A stretch of DNA of 64,000 nucleotides, from the NCBI RefSeq assembly GCF_007725405.1, contig NZ_CP042163.1, positions 3,844,001-3,908,000 on the forward strand. Reading direction: 5' to 3'. The translations under genes were made by a program, and so were the position numbers. Source of the stretch: Shouchella miscanthi (GTDB lineage Bacteria; Bacillota; Bacilli; Bacillales; Bacillaceae_D). Position 1 is the first letter of the stretch, and every line of letters begins with the position of its first letter. This document shows, piece after piece, positions 19,026 through 28,034 of this stretch. The notes under the pieces are model-generated. The model was not told the origin of the DNA, searched no databases, and saw nothing but the letters and a program-made list of their open reading frames with translations.

Positions 19026-20042
19026 TTAGTGAGCTACTGTCTGAGAATGAATGGTGATCGGCTTCTTTTCCTTAATTGACTGTAAAGCAGCCATTCCAAT
19101 CTCCACTGCTTTGAGCGCATCCTCCGCTGTCACGATCGGCTCTTTCCCTGATTGGATACACTGGATAAAATGACTCAATTCCGTATAGTAAGGGGAGTGC
19201 TGTAAAGGACTTTCAGGAACCGCTACACCTGGTTTCCCATCCGGGCTTGCTTTTTCCGCTACGAGCGCTTGGTTTTTTTGACTATCGTAGTGGAGGATGC
19301 CCTCTTTACCAGCAAGTTCAAATGATGTACGGAAGCCTTCATGCGCCCACGTACCTTCTAGGTGGGCAATGACACCGTTTGCAAAACGAAGGGTCACTAG
19401 AGCGTAATCCTTTCGCTCTTCATTTATACCTGCGACGCCTGCCAGATTCCTTGCATATACCCGTTCCACCTCACCAAAGCACCACCGTAAGAAGTCGAAA
19501 TCATGAACCATTAAGTCGAGAACGAGTCCACCACTCCGATCTGTGTTTGCGTACCAATCTTCCGTCGCAATAGGATAAGAACCTCCTCTTGTTGTTCGAA
19601 CAACACCAACTTTTCCAACTGCTCCTTCATCAAGTGCTTGCTTTGCTTTTTGATATTCTGGAAAAAAGCGGACAACGTGACCAACGAAAAGGGCAACACC
19701 TTGTTTTCGGCAATAAGCAACCATCTCTTCTGCAGCTTCAAGCGAACGAGCTAATGGCTTCTCACAAATAATAGATACCTTTACATCAGCCGCTTTTTTC
19801 ACTAATGCTGGATGAAGATCAGTAGGAACACAAATTGAAATGACGTCAATTTCCTCTCCTATTTCTCTAATTGCTTCATCAAACGAATAGAAAGACTTGG
19901 CGCCTGATTTCTCCCCCCATTCGTTTGCTCGTTCTTCCTTCACATCAACCACTGCTGTTAGCTTCGTATCGTTCATTTTCATAAAGCTAGAGGCGTGCAC
20001 TGCCCCCATCGTCCCAAGACCAACCACCATGACTCGTAACAT
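19026..20042 (-). CDS. Gfo/Idh/MocA family oxidoreductase
   Basis: About 338 residues from ATG 20040-20042 (MLRVMVVGLGTMG), 9 nt after AAAGGAG; an earlier ATG overlaps that site. Shows the classical Rossmann motif VGLGTMGAVHAS, the catalytic Lys in ICEKPLARS and SGGLVLDLMVHDFDFLRWC. Only moderately similar to the neighbouring dehydrogenase, so the pair probably handles two steps, such as oxidation and re-reduction at different carbons. Belongs to the same operon as the ABC sugar transporter upstream. Confidence 0.9.
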   Translation of the reverse strand: MLRVMVVGLGTMGAVHASSFMKMNDTKLTAVVDVKEERANEWGEKSGAKSFYSFDEAIREIGEEIDVISICVPTDLHPALVKKAADVKVSIICEKPLARSLEAAEEMVAYCRKQGVALFVGHVVRFFPEYQKAKQALDEGAVGKVGVVRTTRGGSYPIATEDWYANTDRSGGLVLDLMVHDFDFLRWCFGEVERVYARNLAGVAGINEERKDYALVTLRFANGVIAHLEGTWAHEGFRTSFELAGKEGILHYDSQKNQALVAEKASPDGKPGVAVPESPLQHSPYYTELSHFIQCIQSGKEPIVTAEDALKAVEIGMAALQSIKEKKPITIHSQTVAH

Positions 20043-20071
20043 TTGTCCCATCTCCTTTTTTTCATCTCTTA

Positions 20072-20881
20072 TTATCTTCGCACTCCACCTAGGGCAATTC
20101 CTGCTATTAAATACTTTTGTAAGAAAAGAAACATAAGTAACATTGGTATAGTTGACATGAGTGCAGCTGCCATAAGTAATGGGTATTCTGTTGAATATTG
20201 CCCTTCAAAATTTGCAATCCCAACAGAAAGGACGCGCATATCGGCAGAGTTAGTCATGACAAGTGGCCACATAAAATCATTCCATGAAGCTAAGACGGTA
20301 AAAATTCCAAGAGCCACAAGTGCTGGCTTTGCATTTGGTAAAATCACACGCCAATAGACACCCCATTTAGAACACCCATCCATTATTGCCGCTTCATCCA
20401 GTTCTTTTGGTATCCCCATAAAAAACTGACGTAATAAAAACACCCCAAATGCACTGAATATACCAGGAACAATTAAAGCATAGAACGTATTAATCCAGCC
20501 AAACTGTGAGAGCAATGCATAATTCGGGATAAGTATGACTTGGATTGGCACCATTAAAACCGATAAGATCACAAGAAACAATGTATTCTTAAAAGGAAAA
20601 TCCAATCGGGCGAAGGCATATGCTGCCATCGAGCAAAGAAATAACTGTGAGGCTGTTCGTACAACCGTCACAAAAATAGTGTTGGCGTAATACGTTAGAA
20701 AATCTGCACTCTCAAATACCCGCGCATAATTATCAAAGCGAAACTGCTTCGGAAAGACTGTGGGTGGGATTTGCATCGACTCTAAATACGACTTAAATGA
20801 GGTCGAAACCATCCAAAAGAAAGGAATAACCATGACAATTGCGCCAACTAGCAACAAGATATGAATCCAGCTTTTTTTCAT
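20072..20881 (-). CDS. ABC sugar transporter permease (MalG/CUT1 type)
   Basis: A 269-residue inner-membrane protein with six hydrophobic segments and the EAA loop ELDEAAIMDGCSKWGVYWRV about 90 residues from the C-terminus, where it contacts the ATPase. Carbohydrate uptake family 1. Partner of the permease encoded 21 nt upstream. No ATPase gene is present, as in many Bacillus sugar systems that share MsmX. Confidence 0.9.
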   Translation of the reverse strand: MKKSWIHILLLVGAIVMVIPFFWMVSTSFKSYLESMQIPPTVFPKQFRFDNYARVFESADFLTYYANTIFVTVVRTASQLFLCSMAAYAFARLDFPFKNTLFLVILSVLMVPIQVILIPNYALLSQFGWINTFYALIVPGIFSAFGVFLLRQFFMGIPKELDEAAIMDGCSKWGVYWRVILPNAKPALVALGIFTVLASWNDFMWPLVMTNSADMRVLSVGIANFEGQYSTEYPLLMAAALMSTIPMLLMFLFLQKYLIAGIALGGVRR

Positions 20882-20902
20882 ACAACGCCACCCTTTCTGG
20901 CA

Positions 20903-21832
20903 TTACCCATCATAATGCACCCATTTTTTCTGACCAGCGAACTGTAAAATCGTCATCCCAAGAATAAGTAAAAACAACACAAATGCCTGGGCTGAGGCGT
21001 AACCCATCTGGGAAAACATAAAGCCTGACTCATAGACACCATATACGATCGTTCTTAACGGTCCTACAAGGGCAGTTGTATCACCAATCATGACAAACAA
21101 TAAATCAAATACTTGCAGAGAGCTAATCATTGCCGTGACCATAACAAAAAATAATGTAGGCGTAATGAGCGGTAACGTAATGGAAAAAAACTGCCTTATT
21201 TTTGAAGCACCATCGATTTCTGCCGCTTCGTAGTACCCTGTATCCACATTCTGAAGCCCGGCTAAAATGAGAATGACATTATTTCCTATTGTCATCCAAA
21301 CGTAGACAGCAACGACGGATAGAAGTGCAATAGAAGGGTTAAACAACCACTCCGGTTGTGGTAAGCCTACCGCGCCAAGAATATAGTTGAACAGCCCATA
21401 TTCGGTATTGTATAGCCATTTCCATACCATCCCTACCGCAATTGGCATTGTGACGACAGGGAGAAAATACAGAGCTCGATACACGATCATTCCTTTAATG
21501 CGTTGGTTGAGCAAGACAGCAATCAGTGTCGCTATTGCAATTGAAGCAGGGACAGCAACCAGCATAAAGACCAACGTGTTTAAAAGCGACCGCAAAAAGA
21601 TAGGACTAGTAAAGAGTGCGATAAGATTATCCATTCCAGCAAATGAAGGGGCTGTTAGTCCATCCCAATGTGTAAATGATAAGGCAAAGGAAGCCATCGC
21701 AGGTCCAATGTAAAATGTCATTAACCCTAATACCGTCGGTCCAATAAACAAAAGTGCCCACCACGCATCTTTTGACCATTTCTTCTTTTTCGTTGAAGGT
21801 GTAGACCTTACCGTTACCGAAGCGCGCGCCAT
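20903..21832 (-). CDS. ABC sugar transporter permease (MalF/CUT1 type)
   Basis: A 309-residue membrane protein with six spans after a basic N-terminal tail. The EAA loop reads YYEAAEIDGASKIRQFFSI. First permease of the CUT1 pair; lies 18 nt after the binding-protein gene and 21 nt before the second permease. ATG 21832 follows GAAGGGGG. Confidence 0.9.
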   Translation of the reverse strand: MARASVTVRSTPSTKKKKWSKDAWWALLFIGPTVLGLMTFYIGPAMASFALSFTHWDGLTAPSFAGMDNLIALFTSPIFLRSLLNTLVFMLVAVPASIAIATLIAVLLNQRIKGMIVYRALYFLPVVTMPIAVGMVWKWLYNTEYGLFNYILGAVGLPQPEWLFNPSIALLSVVAVYVWMTIGNNVILILAGLQNVDTGYYEAAEIDGASKIRQFFSITLPLITPTLFFVMVTAMISSLQVFDLLFVMIGDTTALVGPLRTIVYGVYESGFMFSQMGYASAQAFVLFLLILGMTILQFAGQKKWVHYDG

Positions 21833-21850
21833 TTACTTTCCCCCTTCTTC

Positions 21851-23107
21851 TTACTCATCTAATCCTTGATTTAACATTCGCTCCATTTCAAGACCCACTC
21901 GTTCGAGCACGTCTTCCATTGGTTCACCTGATAAAAACGCTCCTTGAATTTCAGTTGTCTCCATTCGCTGCCATTCCATTGTGTTTCGTGATAGCGGATA
22001 GGGAGAACCCGTTTCCTGAGCGTCAATGAAGACTTGTAAGTTCATGTCCGGTAAAGATTCCAACCATAAATCTGCTGCTGTTCGAGCCGCTGGTGTCGAA
22101 AAGCCAGTTTCTGCAATAATGGTGTTCCCTGTCTCACCTGTCAGTTCCTTCATCAGTTCCCACGCAAGCTCTGGGTGTTCTGCTCCTCTATTCATCGCCC
22201 AGCTAATGCCATGCAATATCGCTGTATCTTCTTTATAGCTTGGAAGTGGTGCAACATCTACCTTATCTCCAAGTTCTTCTCGATACATCACTGCCATAAC
22301 GGATATAGCCGGCATCATCGCTAATTGGTTGGACATAAATAACTGATTATTGTCGTTTTGAATTTGTGATTTAATGTCTGGTGAAATTCCTTGATCGATT
22401 AACCGCTCTACAAACTGGAACGCTTCTACTGCTGCATCTGATCGAAAGCCTGACTGGGTTTGATCCTCGCTAACAATGGCCCCTCCAGCTTGATGAATAT
22501 AATTGTAGTAACCCGATTGATTGTGAACGATTGGGGCCAAATAGCCATAGATACCTTCTTCTTTATTCGTCAACTCGGCTCCGACCCGCTCAATGTCTTC
22601 CCATGTCCACGATTCATCTGGATAATCCACACCCGCTTGATCAAAAATGTCTTTGTTGTAGTAAAGCCCAACAGCATCCACGAAGTAAGGAGCGCCATAA
22701 AGATTGTCGTCGTAACTATATAAATCGATCATACTTTCGTAATAATCACTTTTTTCAAAGTCTGCATCACCCTCTATAAAAGGCTCTAAATTTTGGATTA
22801 ATCCAGGCTGCGCATATTGATAAAAGTTAACCGCGTTCATCCAAAAGAGATCCGGACCCGCCCCACCTCCAATACTTGTCCTTAAGGTTGTCCAATACTG
22901 TGAAAACGGGCTGTACGTAACTGTTACCTCAACACCTGGATGTTTTTCTTTAAATGATGCAATGGCGCCATCTATGGCGTCACTTGCTTTTTCATCCCAT
23001 AGCGCAATACTAATCGACTGATTTCCAGTATCGTCATTACCATTGCTACACCCGATTAGCCCTAACGCAAGAACAGAAAGACTTAACCATTTCGCCACCC
23101 TTTTCAC
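21851..23107 (-). CDS. ABC sugar-binding lipoprotein
   Basis: A 418-residue extracellular solute-binding protein (family 1). Starts at GTG 23105-23107 after GGAGGAG. Lipobox ALGLIGC near residue 20 anchors it to the membrane. SISIALWDEKASDAI opens the mature protein and GAGPDLFWMNAVNFYQYA is the typical binding-lobe motif. Binds an oligosaccharide or sugar derivative; the substrate is unknown but the two dehydrogenases and epimerase downstream suggest a modified sugar or cyclitol. Confidence 0.9.
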   Translation of the reverse strand: MKRVAKWLSLSVLALGLIGCSNGNDDTGNQSISIALWDEKASDAIDGAIASFKEKHPGVEVTVTYSPFSQYWTTLRTSIGGGAGPDLFWMNAVNFYQYAQPGLIQNLEPFIEGDADFEKSDYYESMIDLYSYDDNLYGAPYFVDAVGLYYNKDIFDQAGVDYPDESWTWEDIERVGAELTNKEEGIYGYLAPIVHNQSGYYNYIHQAGGAIVSEDQTQSGFRSDAAVEAFQFVERLIDQGISPDIKSQIQNDNNQLFMSNQLAMMPAISVMAVMYREELGDKVDVAPLPSYKEDTAILHGISWAMNRGAEHPELAWELMKELTGETGNTIIAETGFSTPAARTAADLWLESLPDMNLQVFIDAQETGSPYPLSRNTMEWQRMETTEIQGAFLSGEPMEDVLERVGLEMERMLNQGLDE

Positions 23108-23119
23108 TACTTCTCCTCC

Positions 23120-24340
23120 TTACCCATTTTGCTGTCGTAAAAATACATTGTATTTTCCAACCTGCATTTCATCTTGAAGCAAAACTGCCAGCGCTCCTAA
23201 CAAGTTCATATCGTTACCTAACGCCGTTTGCCTCATCTCGAAATCCTTCTGGACGATGTTCATGGCTCTCTTTTCAATTTTCTCTCGCAGTATCGCTAAA
23301 AGTGGTTCGTTATTGACCACATGTGCACCATTCAAGATAACCGCCTGAGGATTCATAAAGTGAAGCACATTCGTAATCGCAACAGCAATGTACTCCGCCA
23401 TCTCTTCAACAATTTTTAATGCAAAAGGATCGCCTTCACATGCTGCCTCCACAAAATGAATAGCCGTTACTTTTTCAGGATTAAAGTCCGCTCTCGCAAC
23501 AATGGCGCCTCCCTCTTGTTGGGTAAACCATCCTGATAGAATACGTGCATAAATGGCCGGCCAGCTTACATAATTCTCTAAACAGCCCTGATTGCCACAC
23601 GAACAACCTATTCCTCCTGGAACAACAGACATATGCCCAATTTCCCCTGCACTTCCGCTATAACCTCGAAAGATATGATCATGGACAACAAGTCCTGCAC
23701 CTACTCCTTCATCAATGGAAAGATACAGCATTTCCTGATACGGCGCATCACCAAACAGTTTCTCCGCAACCACCAGTGCATTTAGATCATTTTCAACGAA
23801 GACTTGAAGTCCAAATGCTTCTTCCACACGTTGTTTAAGCTCAATTTGATACAAATCGAGTTTCGCATTATAGAGAATGACGCCATTTTTCGCATCAACA
23901 ACGCCAGGACAAACGATGGAGATCCCAACGAACTTTGAGTGACTCTCAAGAATAGGATGAACAAACAGAGAAAGGGATTTTAAAAGGTGCTCGACATAGG
24001 CATCGCCTTTTACATTTTGAACTTGGTATACCATTTCGTTCTTTCGTTCACCCGATAAATTAAGAACCGCCATTTGAATAGAAGAATTACGTAACGATAC
24101 CGCAATAATAAATGCCTTATTGGGATTAAACCGATAAAGCACAGGCTTTCTCCCACCAGTCGAGTCACCTGTCCCCTCCTCCATAACATAATCTTCTTTC
24201 ATCAGTTTCGCTAAAATGGTCGAAACCGTCGTTTGACTCACCTGCACTTTTTCAGCCAGCTCTGCCTTTGACAAAGGACCTTGCGCACGAATAAGATTTA
24301 ATACATTCACGCGGTTGACTTCATGTAATTTAGTTTTAAT
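23120..24340 (-). CDS. ROK family transcriptional repressor
   Basis: XylR/NagC-like: N-terminal winged helix with LSKAELAEKVQVSQTTVSTIL, then a sugar-kinase-fold domain with the zinc-binding signature GHMSVVPGGIGCSCGNQGCLENYVS (Cys cluster near residues 165-185). The winged helix needs the segment KLHEVNRVNVLNLI, which lies upstream of the first standard start (GTG 24308-24310, no ribosome site). The only ribosome site, GTGAGG, is 8 nt before ATT 24338-24340, directly after an in-frame TGA, so I take ATT as the start (about 406 residues). First gene of the operon, likely repressing it until the sugar arrives. Confidence 0.85.
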   Translation of the reverse strand: MKTKLHEVNRVNVLNLIRAQGPLSKAELAEKVQVSQTTVSTILAKLMKEDYVMEEGTGDSTGGRKPVLYRFNPNKAFIIAVSLRNSSIQMAVLNLSGERKNEMVYQVQNVKGDAYVEHLLKSLSLFVHPILESHSKFVGISIVCPGVVDAKNGVILYNAKLDLYQIELKQRVEEAFGLQVFVENDLNALVVAEKLFGDAPYQEMLYLSIDEGVGAGLVVHDHIFRGYSGSAGEIGHMSVVPGGIGCSCGNQGCLENYVSWPAIYARILSGWFTQQEGGAIVARADFNPEKVTAIHFVEAACEGDPFALKIVEEMAEYIAVAITNVLHFMNPQAVILNGAHVVNNEPLLAILREKIEKRAMNIVQKDFEMRQTALGNDMNLLGALAVLLQDEMQVGKYNVFLRQQNG

Positions 24341-24527
24341 GTATCATCCCTCACTTCAAAAAGTATTTTTAAAAAGTTAGACGTTAAAAGCAGTTATTCT
24401 AACGCACACTAGCAAAATAATCGACTAATCCTTCGAAGTTCTTCCAATTGCTTTTAAATCTAGTTTACAATAGAAAGAAACAATAAGTAAATGAATTTTC
24501 TAATAATTATTTAGCGTCCATGCAAAA

Positions 24528-24560
24528 AAGCCTGTTGGGTAAGGGTGTCCCAACAAGCCC
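24528..24560 (-). terminator. Terminator of bcrC
   Basis: On the minus strand GCTTGTTGGG pairs with CCCAACAGGC, followed by TTTTTTGC. It lies 46 nt after the bcrC stop. The rest of 24341-24605 is the ROK operon promoter region. Confidence 0.8.
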
Positions 24561-24605
24561 TTTCATCTAGCTTACCCTAATGATTTACTTAACGTACGTT
24601 TACAC

Positions 24606-25151
24606 TTATGAAACCCGTTTGGTTACATGACGACGAGTCCCTCTTTCTAATTTGTTTAAGCTTTTCTTAAGAAGAAATACAACAAGAAGGGCGATGCTAA
24701 CCCCTGCAAAGACATCCAGCGGATAATGATGACCAAGGTAAACGCGTGAAAGACCGATAAGCCCAGCACACAGAAGAAGTAAGCTACCCACTTTTTTATG
24801 AAAGACGGCGATTCCAAGCGCAATCGCAAAAGCAGCAAGCGTATGGTTGGAAGGAAAGCTGGACGCGGTATTATGTAAAACGAGTAGGTTCACATCATGC
24901 TCGATAAAAGGTCTCGGTCGATAAAACAGCCCTTTTACCACATACCCTATACCCATTGAAACAACAAGAGCCGCTCCTGTAAACAATGCGGTTTTCATAT
25001 ATATTTTTTTCTTTAAACCAACTATAAAAAAACCAAACAACGCGAATGCCAACAAAATCGTGACATATTCAGAACTCCATAACATGATCCTATCAAGCAT
25101 CTTGTATTGGCCAGATAAGTCGTTTATTAAACGGAATAGATGATAATCCAT
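24606..25151 (-). CDS. bcrC: Undecaprenyl-diphosphate phosphatase, PAP2 type
   Basis: A 181-residue membrane protein that recycles the lipid carrier of cell-wall synthesis by removing a phosphate from undecaprenyl diphosphate; relatives confer bacitracin resistance. The three PAP2 signature blocks are visible: KGLFYRPRP, FPSNHTLAAFA (PSNH rather than PSGH) and SRVYLGHHYPLD, with four to five membrane spans. The N-terminus (MDYHLFRLINDLSG) also follows BcrC. Ends at a strong terminator. Confidence 0.88.
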   Translation of the reverse strand: MDYHLFRLINDLSGQYKMLDRIMLWSSEYVTILLAFALFGFFIVGLKKKIYMKTALFTGAALVVSMGIGYVVKGLFYRPRPFIEHDVNLLVLHNTASSFPSNHTLAAFAIALGIAVFHKKVGSLLLLCAGLIGLSRVYLGHHYPLDVFAGVSIALLVVFLLKKSLNKLERGTRRHVTKRVS

Positions 25152-25361
25152 GGTGCACTCCTTTACCTAGTAAACTTGCATATTACAAGAGAGTAGCACC
25201 TTTCATTTGATAGTGGAAGGGAAAAGATGCGGAAATGGTGTGTAAAAACATTGTTTTCACTAGAAACGTATAATGGAGGATGGCCAAGACACCTTTACCG
25301 CCAAATGAATATGTCATGAGTAGCAACCTCTTGTTATACTTATAGAAACATATAAAAAGGT

Positions 25362-25559
25362 GTGTTCATTATTGGTACCCTCTTTTTACTGACCGCTATA
25401 GCCATTAGCGGTATACTTTTTTTAATTTATTCTTTTACATCAAATCCAGATTCAGATCACCAAGTGGAAGTAGCCGAATTGGTGTATTTACTTCCTTTAG
25501 TTCCGGTTCTCATTTATCTTGTTTTCATTTATATGAAGTATAACAAAGGAGAGAAATAG
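25362..25559 (+). CDS. Small membrane protein
   Basis: At most 65 residues with two hydrophobic segments (about 2-25 and 42-59) separated by a short acidic loop. No family recognised. The GTG at 25362 lies only 1 nt from AAAAAGG, too close; the in-frame ATT codons at 25368/25371 are better spaced, so the true start is uncertain. It precedes the hydrolase gene by 22 nt. Confidence 0.55.
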   Translation: MFIIGTLFLLTAIAISGILFLIYSFTSNPDSDHQVEVAELVYLLPLVPVLIYLVFIYMKYNKGEK

Positions 25560-25581
25560 CTCTAAAAGGAGAGAAAAGCGA

Positions 25582-26208
25582 GTGAACATATTTATTCATG
25601 GTCTTGGGCAAAAGCCTTCGAGCTGGAATCGCACCATTCAAGGATTATCGGTTGCTGAGACAGTCGAGTGTCCTACTATCGTTTCTTTGCTTAACGGGAC
25701 AGAAGCTACTTATGAAAACGTCTATCAACGTTTTGTCGAATGGTGCAATCATTCAGATGAACCCCTTCACCTAACAGGTTTATCACTAGGTGGAATCCTT
25801 TCCCTTCATTACGCAAAGGATCACCCTGAAAAAGTGGCTTCACTCTGTTTGATTGGCACTCAATGCGTCATGCCCAAACGGTTGTTACAGGTGCAATCTG
25901 TTATTTTTCGTCTATTACCAAGTCGTCTCTTTCACCAAGAAGGGCTTCAGAAGCGAGACTTTATTTCGCTAACTCGCTCAATGGAAGATCTGGATTTTCG
26001 CGCTTCATTGGCTGGGATTACTTGTCCTACTCTCATTCTCTACGGTGGAAGAGATTATTTAAATAAACGAGCGTCGTTTCAATTGGCCAAGTCTATACCT
26101 AACAGTAAGCTCCTTTGCATTCCTGATGCCGGTCATGAAGTGAATGAAGATCAACCATTCCCCCTTGCAAATGCCCTCCAATCTTTTTACAAAAACCTCT
26201 CCTCTTAA
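25582..26208 (+). CDS. Alpha/beta hydrolase
   Basis: A 208-residue cytoplasmic hydrolase starting at GTG 25582 after AAAAGGAG. The oxyanion motif IFIHGLGQ, nucleophile elbow TGLSLGGILSL (Ser near 75), acid in ILYGGRDYL and final His in PDAGHEVNED complete the triad. Too short to carry a large lid domain; esterase or thioesterase activity is likely but the substrate is unknown. Confidence 0.85.
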   Translation: MNIFIHGLGQKPSSWNRTIQGLSVAETVECPTIVSLLNGTEATYENVYQRFVEWCNHSDEPLHLTGLSLGGILSLHYAKDHPEKVASLCLIGTQCVMPKRLLQVQSVIFRLLPSRLFHQEGLQKRDFISLTRSMEDLDFRASLAGITCPTLILYGGRDYLNKRASFQLAKSIPNSKLLCIPDAGHEVNEDQPFPLANALQSFYKNLSS

Positions 26209-26254
26209 CGAACACAGGCTACTGATCTGTTACAAATTTAGTGGAAGGAAAAAA

Positions 26255-26287
26255 ATAAAAGCAGTGCCATTTGGCACTGCTTTTATC
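26255..26287. terminator. Bidirectional terminator
   Basis: ATAAAAGCAGTGCC and GGCACTGCTTTTAT flank a 4-nt loop, between convergent hydrolase and stressosome genes; T-rich on both strands. Confidence 0.85.
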
Positions 26288-26329
26288 CACTCTTCAAAGA
26301 GGGGCGCTTTCCCCTCAGCCTCAAGAACA

Positions 26330-27148
26330 TTATTGGTCAATCGAAATCTTTCCAAATGCTTGCCTTAATGAACTATAAATTTTCAAGTCTACTTTAATAC
26401 CTAATGAAACCATTGTTTGAGCAATTTCAGGACGAACCCCACTAATCATTGTTTCGATTCCAATCAATTTTAGTGCATCGACAACTTTAAAGATTTGGGC
26501 AGCGACCATCGTATCAATGACACTTACACCTGACAAATCAAGAATAATGTATTTTAAACCAAGCTGAGAGCCTTTGTCTAATGCATTCGTCATCAAATAT
26601 TGCGCTCGCTTTGTATCAATTTCACCGATAATCGGAATAATTCCCACTTCATCGGTTAACTGCACAAGAGGAACAGAGAGTTCGTCAATGGCATATTTCG
26701 CCACTTCAATATTGTTTGCATAATCTCTCATATAGGTTTGGCTCACCTTTTGGATCGCCAAGTCTACAATTTGATTAAATTTTGAAATGACGTCATACAA
26801 ATGATTAAAGGAAAAGCCCCCTTCTTCTGCTTGATCTTTAATAATGACACCAATTCGATCACGGTAATACGTAATTTCTTTTAACGCTACATCCAATTTT
26901 AAATCAAGAGATACTAACAAGCCTGCAACAGCTTCTCCCCAGTTATCCATTGCTTCTTCAGATTCTTCTTTATCCTTTAAAAATGAATGTGCATAGACTT
27001 CAATAAGCTCGTGTCGCCACGGTTTTAGCCTTGAAACGAGTGTCGCTTCGTCTATATGATCATGCGACGGAGGCATGTTCGCTAATGCCATTTTCTCAGC
27101 TAAAATGGTTTCTGTAATGGGCTTTAAATAGTCTTTGGATTTGATCAT
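26330..27148 (-). CDS. RsbR-type stressosome protein (STAS domain)
   Basis: A 272-residue paralogue of RsbR. The N-terminal half (about 1-145) is a helical RsbRD-like sensory domain without a visible heme pocket; the C-terminal STAS domain (about 155-270) has IPIIGEIDTKRAQYLM and YIILDLSGVSVIDTMVA, where the Ser of DLSGV takes the position of the phosphorylated Thr/Ser controlled by RsbT. Such proteins form the stressosome that controls sigma-B. Encoded alone here, as is common for RsbR paralogues outside the sigB operon. Confidence 0.88.
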   Translation of the reverse strand: MIKSKDYLKPITETILAEKMALANMPPSHDHIDEATLVSRLKPWRHELIEVYAHSFLKDKEESEEAMDNWGEAVAGLLVSLDLKLDVALKEITYYRDRIGVIIKDQAEEGGFSFNHLYDVISKFNQIVDLAIQKVSQTYMRDYANNIEVAKYAIDELSVPLVQLTDEVGIIPIIGEIDTKRAQYLMTNALDKGSQLGLKYIILDLSGVSVIDTMVAAQIFKVVDALKLIGIETMISGVRPEIAQTMVSLGIKVDLKIYSSLRQAFGKISIDQ

Positions 27149-27274
27149 ATCTCTATCTTCTCCTGCATCTACATTCTATTATTCGCTTGATACTTTCTAT
27201 TCTATAGAGTAACACAAAGTAAGCAGTAATACCTTATACCACCGAATTTCCTATCTATTTCCTTTTTCATTCCC

Positions 27275-27742
27275 CTATCGCTTTTCATATCGTCCTTTAG
27301 CAAGATGTTCCAATGTTTGAAGAGCTGTTTCGTAGCTGAATGTACTTTCTATTCTGTAATCTAAATCATCAATAATCCGATAATGTTGGCTTATAATATT
27401 CTGTTGAAGCCTGTAGCTCCCCAATGTTTTAACACTTTTCCACCAAATTTTTCCACCTTTTGTTTTTTGACGCACAATCGTTTCACGATCATCACTCAAT
27501 AGCTTAATCACTTCTAATGGGTCGCCACCAAATAACCGTTCAAGAATCTCACTTTCTTGAAAAATGGCACAAATGGCACAAACGAGTGTCCACCCTGCCC
27601 GGAGGTGACCTGACTCTAACTGAACGATGGTTTTCTTTGTGATACCTAACGCATTTGCCATTTGCGTTTCAGTAAGATGACTTTCTTTTCTTAAAGCACC
27701 CACATTTCGAGATACGACAATAATGACATAGTTACGATCCAT
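27275..27742 (-). CDS. XRE-family helix-turn-helix regulator
   Basis: About 155 residues from ATG 27740-27742 (MDRNYVIIVV), 8 nt after GGAG. The helix-turn-helix (about 15-65) contains TETQMANALGITKKTIVQLESG. The C-terminal 90 residues are basic and not recognised. Monocistronic; target unknown. Confidence 0.75.
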   Translation of the reverse strand: MDRNYVIIVVSRNVGALRKESHLTETQMANALGITKKTIVQLESGHLRAGWTLVCAICAIFQESEILERLFGGDPLEVIKLLSDDRETIVRQKTKGGKIWWKSVKTLGSYRLQQNIISQHYRIIDDLDYRIESTFSYETALQTLEHLAKGRYEKR

Positions 27743-27998
27743 CTTTGACACTCCACTTTTTTCTCATTATCTTACTCTACTTTCAATTATCTGACTATAG
27801 AAGCTTCTGTCCAATAGCCAAACAACGATCTTATCCTATAGTTCTTTTCGAATTTATGCGTCATTTACCATGATGACTGTTTTATGTAACTTCCTTACAA
27901 ACCCTTCCCTAGACGCACCAAATCTACATACTATTTCCATTTTATCTTTCTTGCGTTCAATATGCGAAAGATTTTCGTCTTATTTTTATGATGTTAAC

Positions 27999-28034
27999 TA
28001 AAAAGAAACCCTCCCTATGCAAGGGAAGGTCTCG
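27999..28034 (-). terminator. Terminator of the AraC-type gene
   Basis: GAGACCTTCCCTT pairs imperfectly with AGGGAGGGTTTC on the minus strand, followed by TTTTTAG. The remaining 27743-27998 is upstream region of the XRE gene; no gene seen. Confidence 0.8.
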
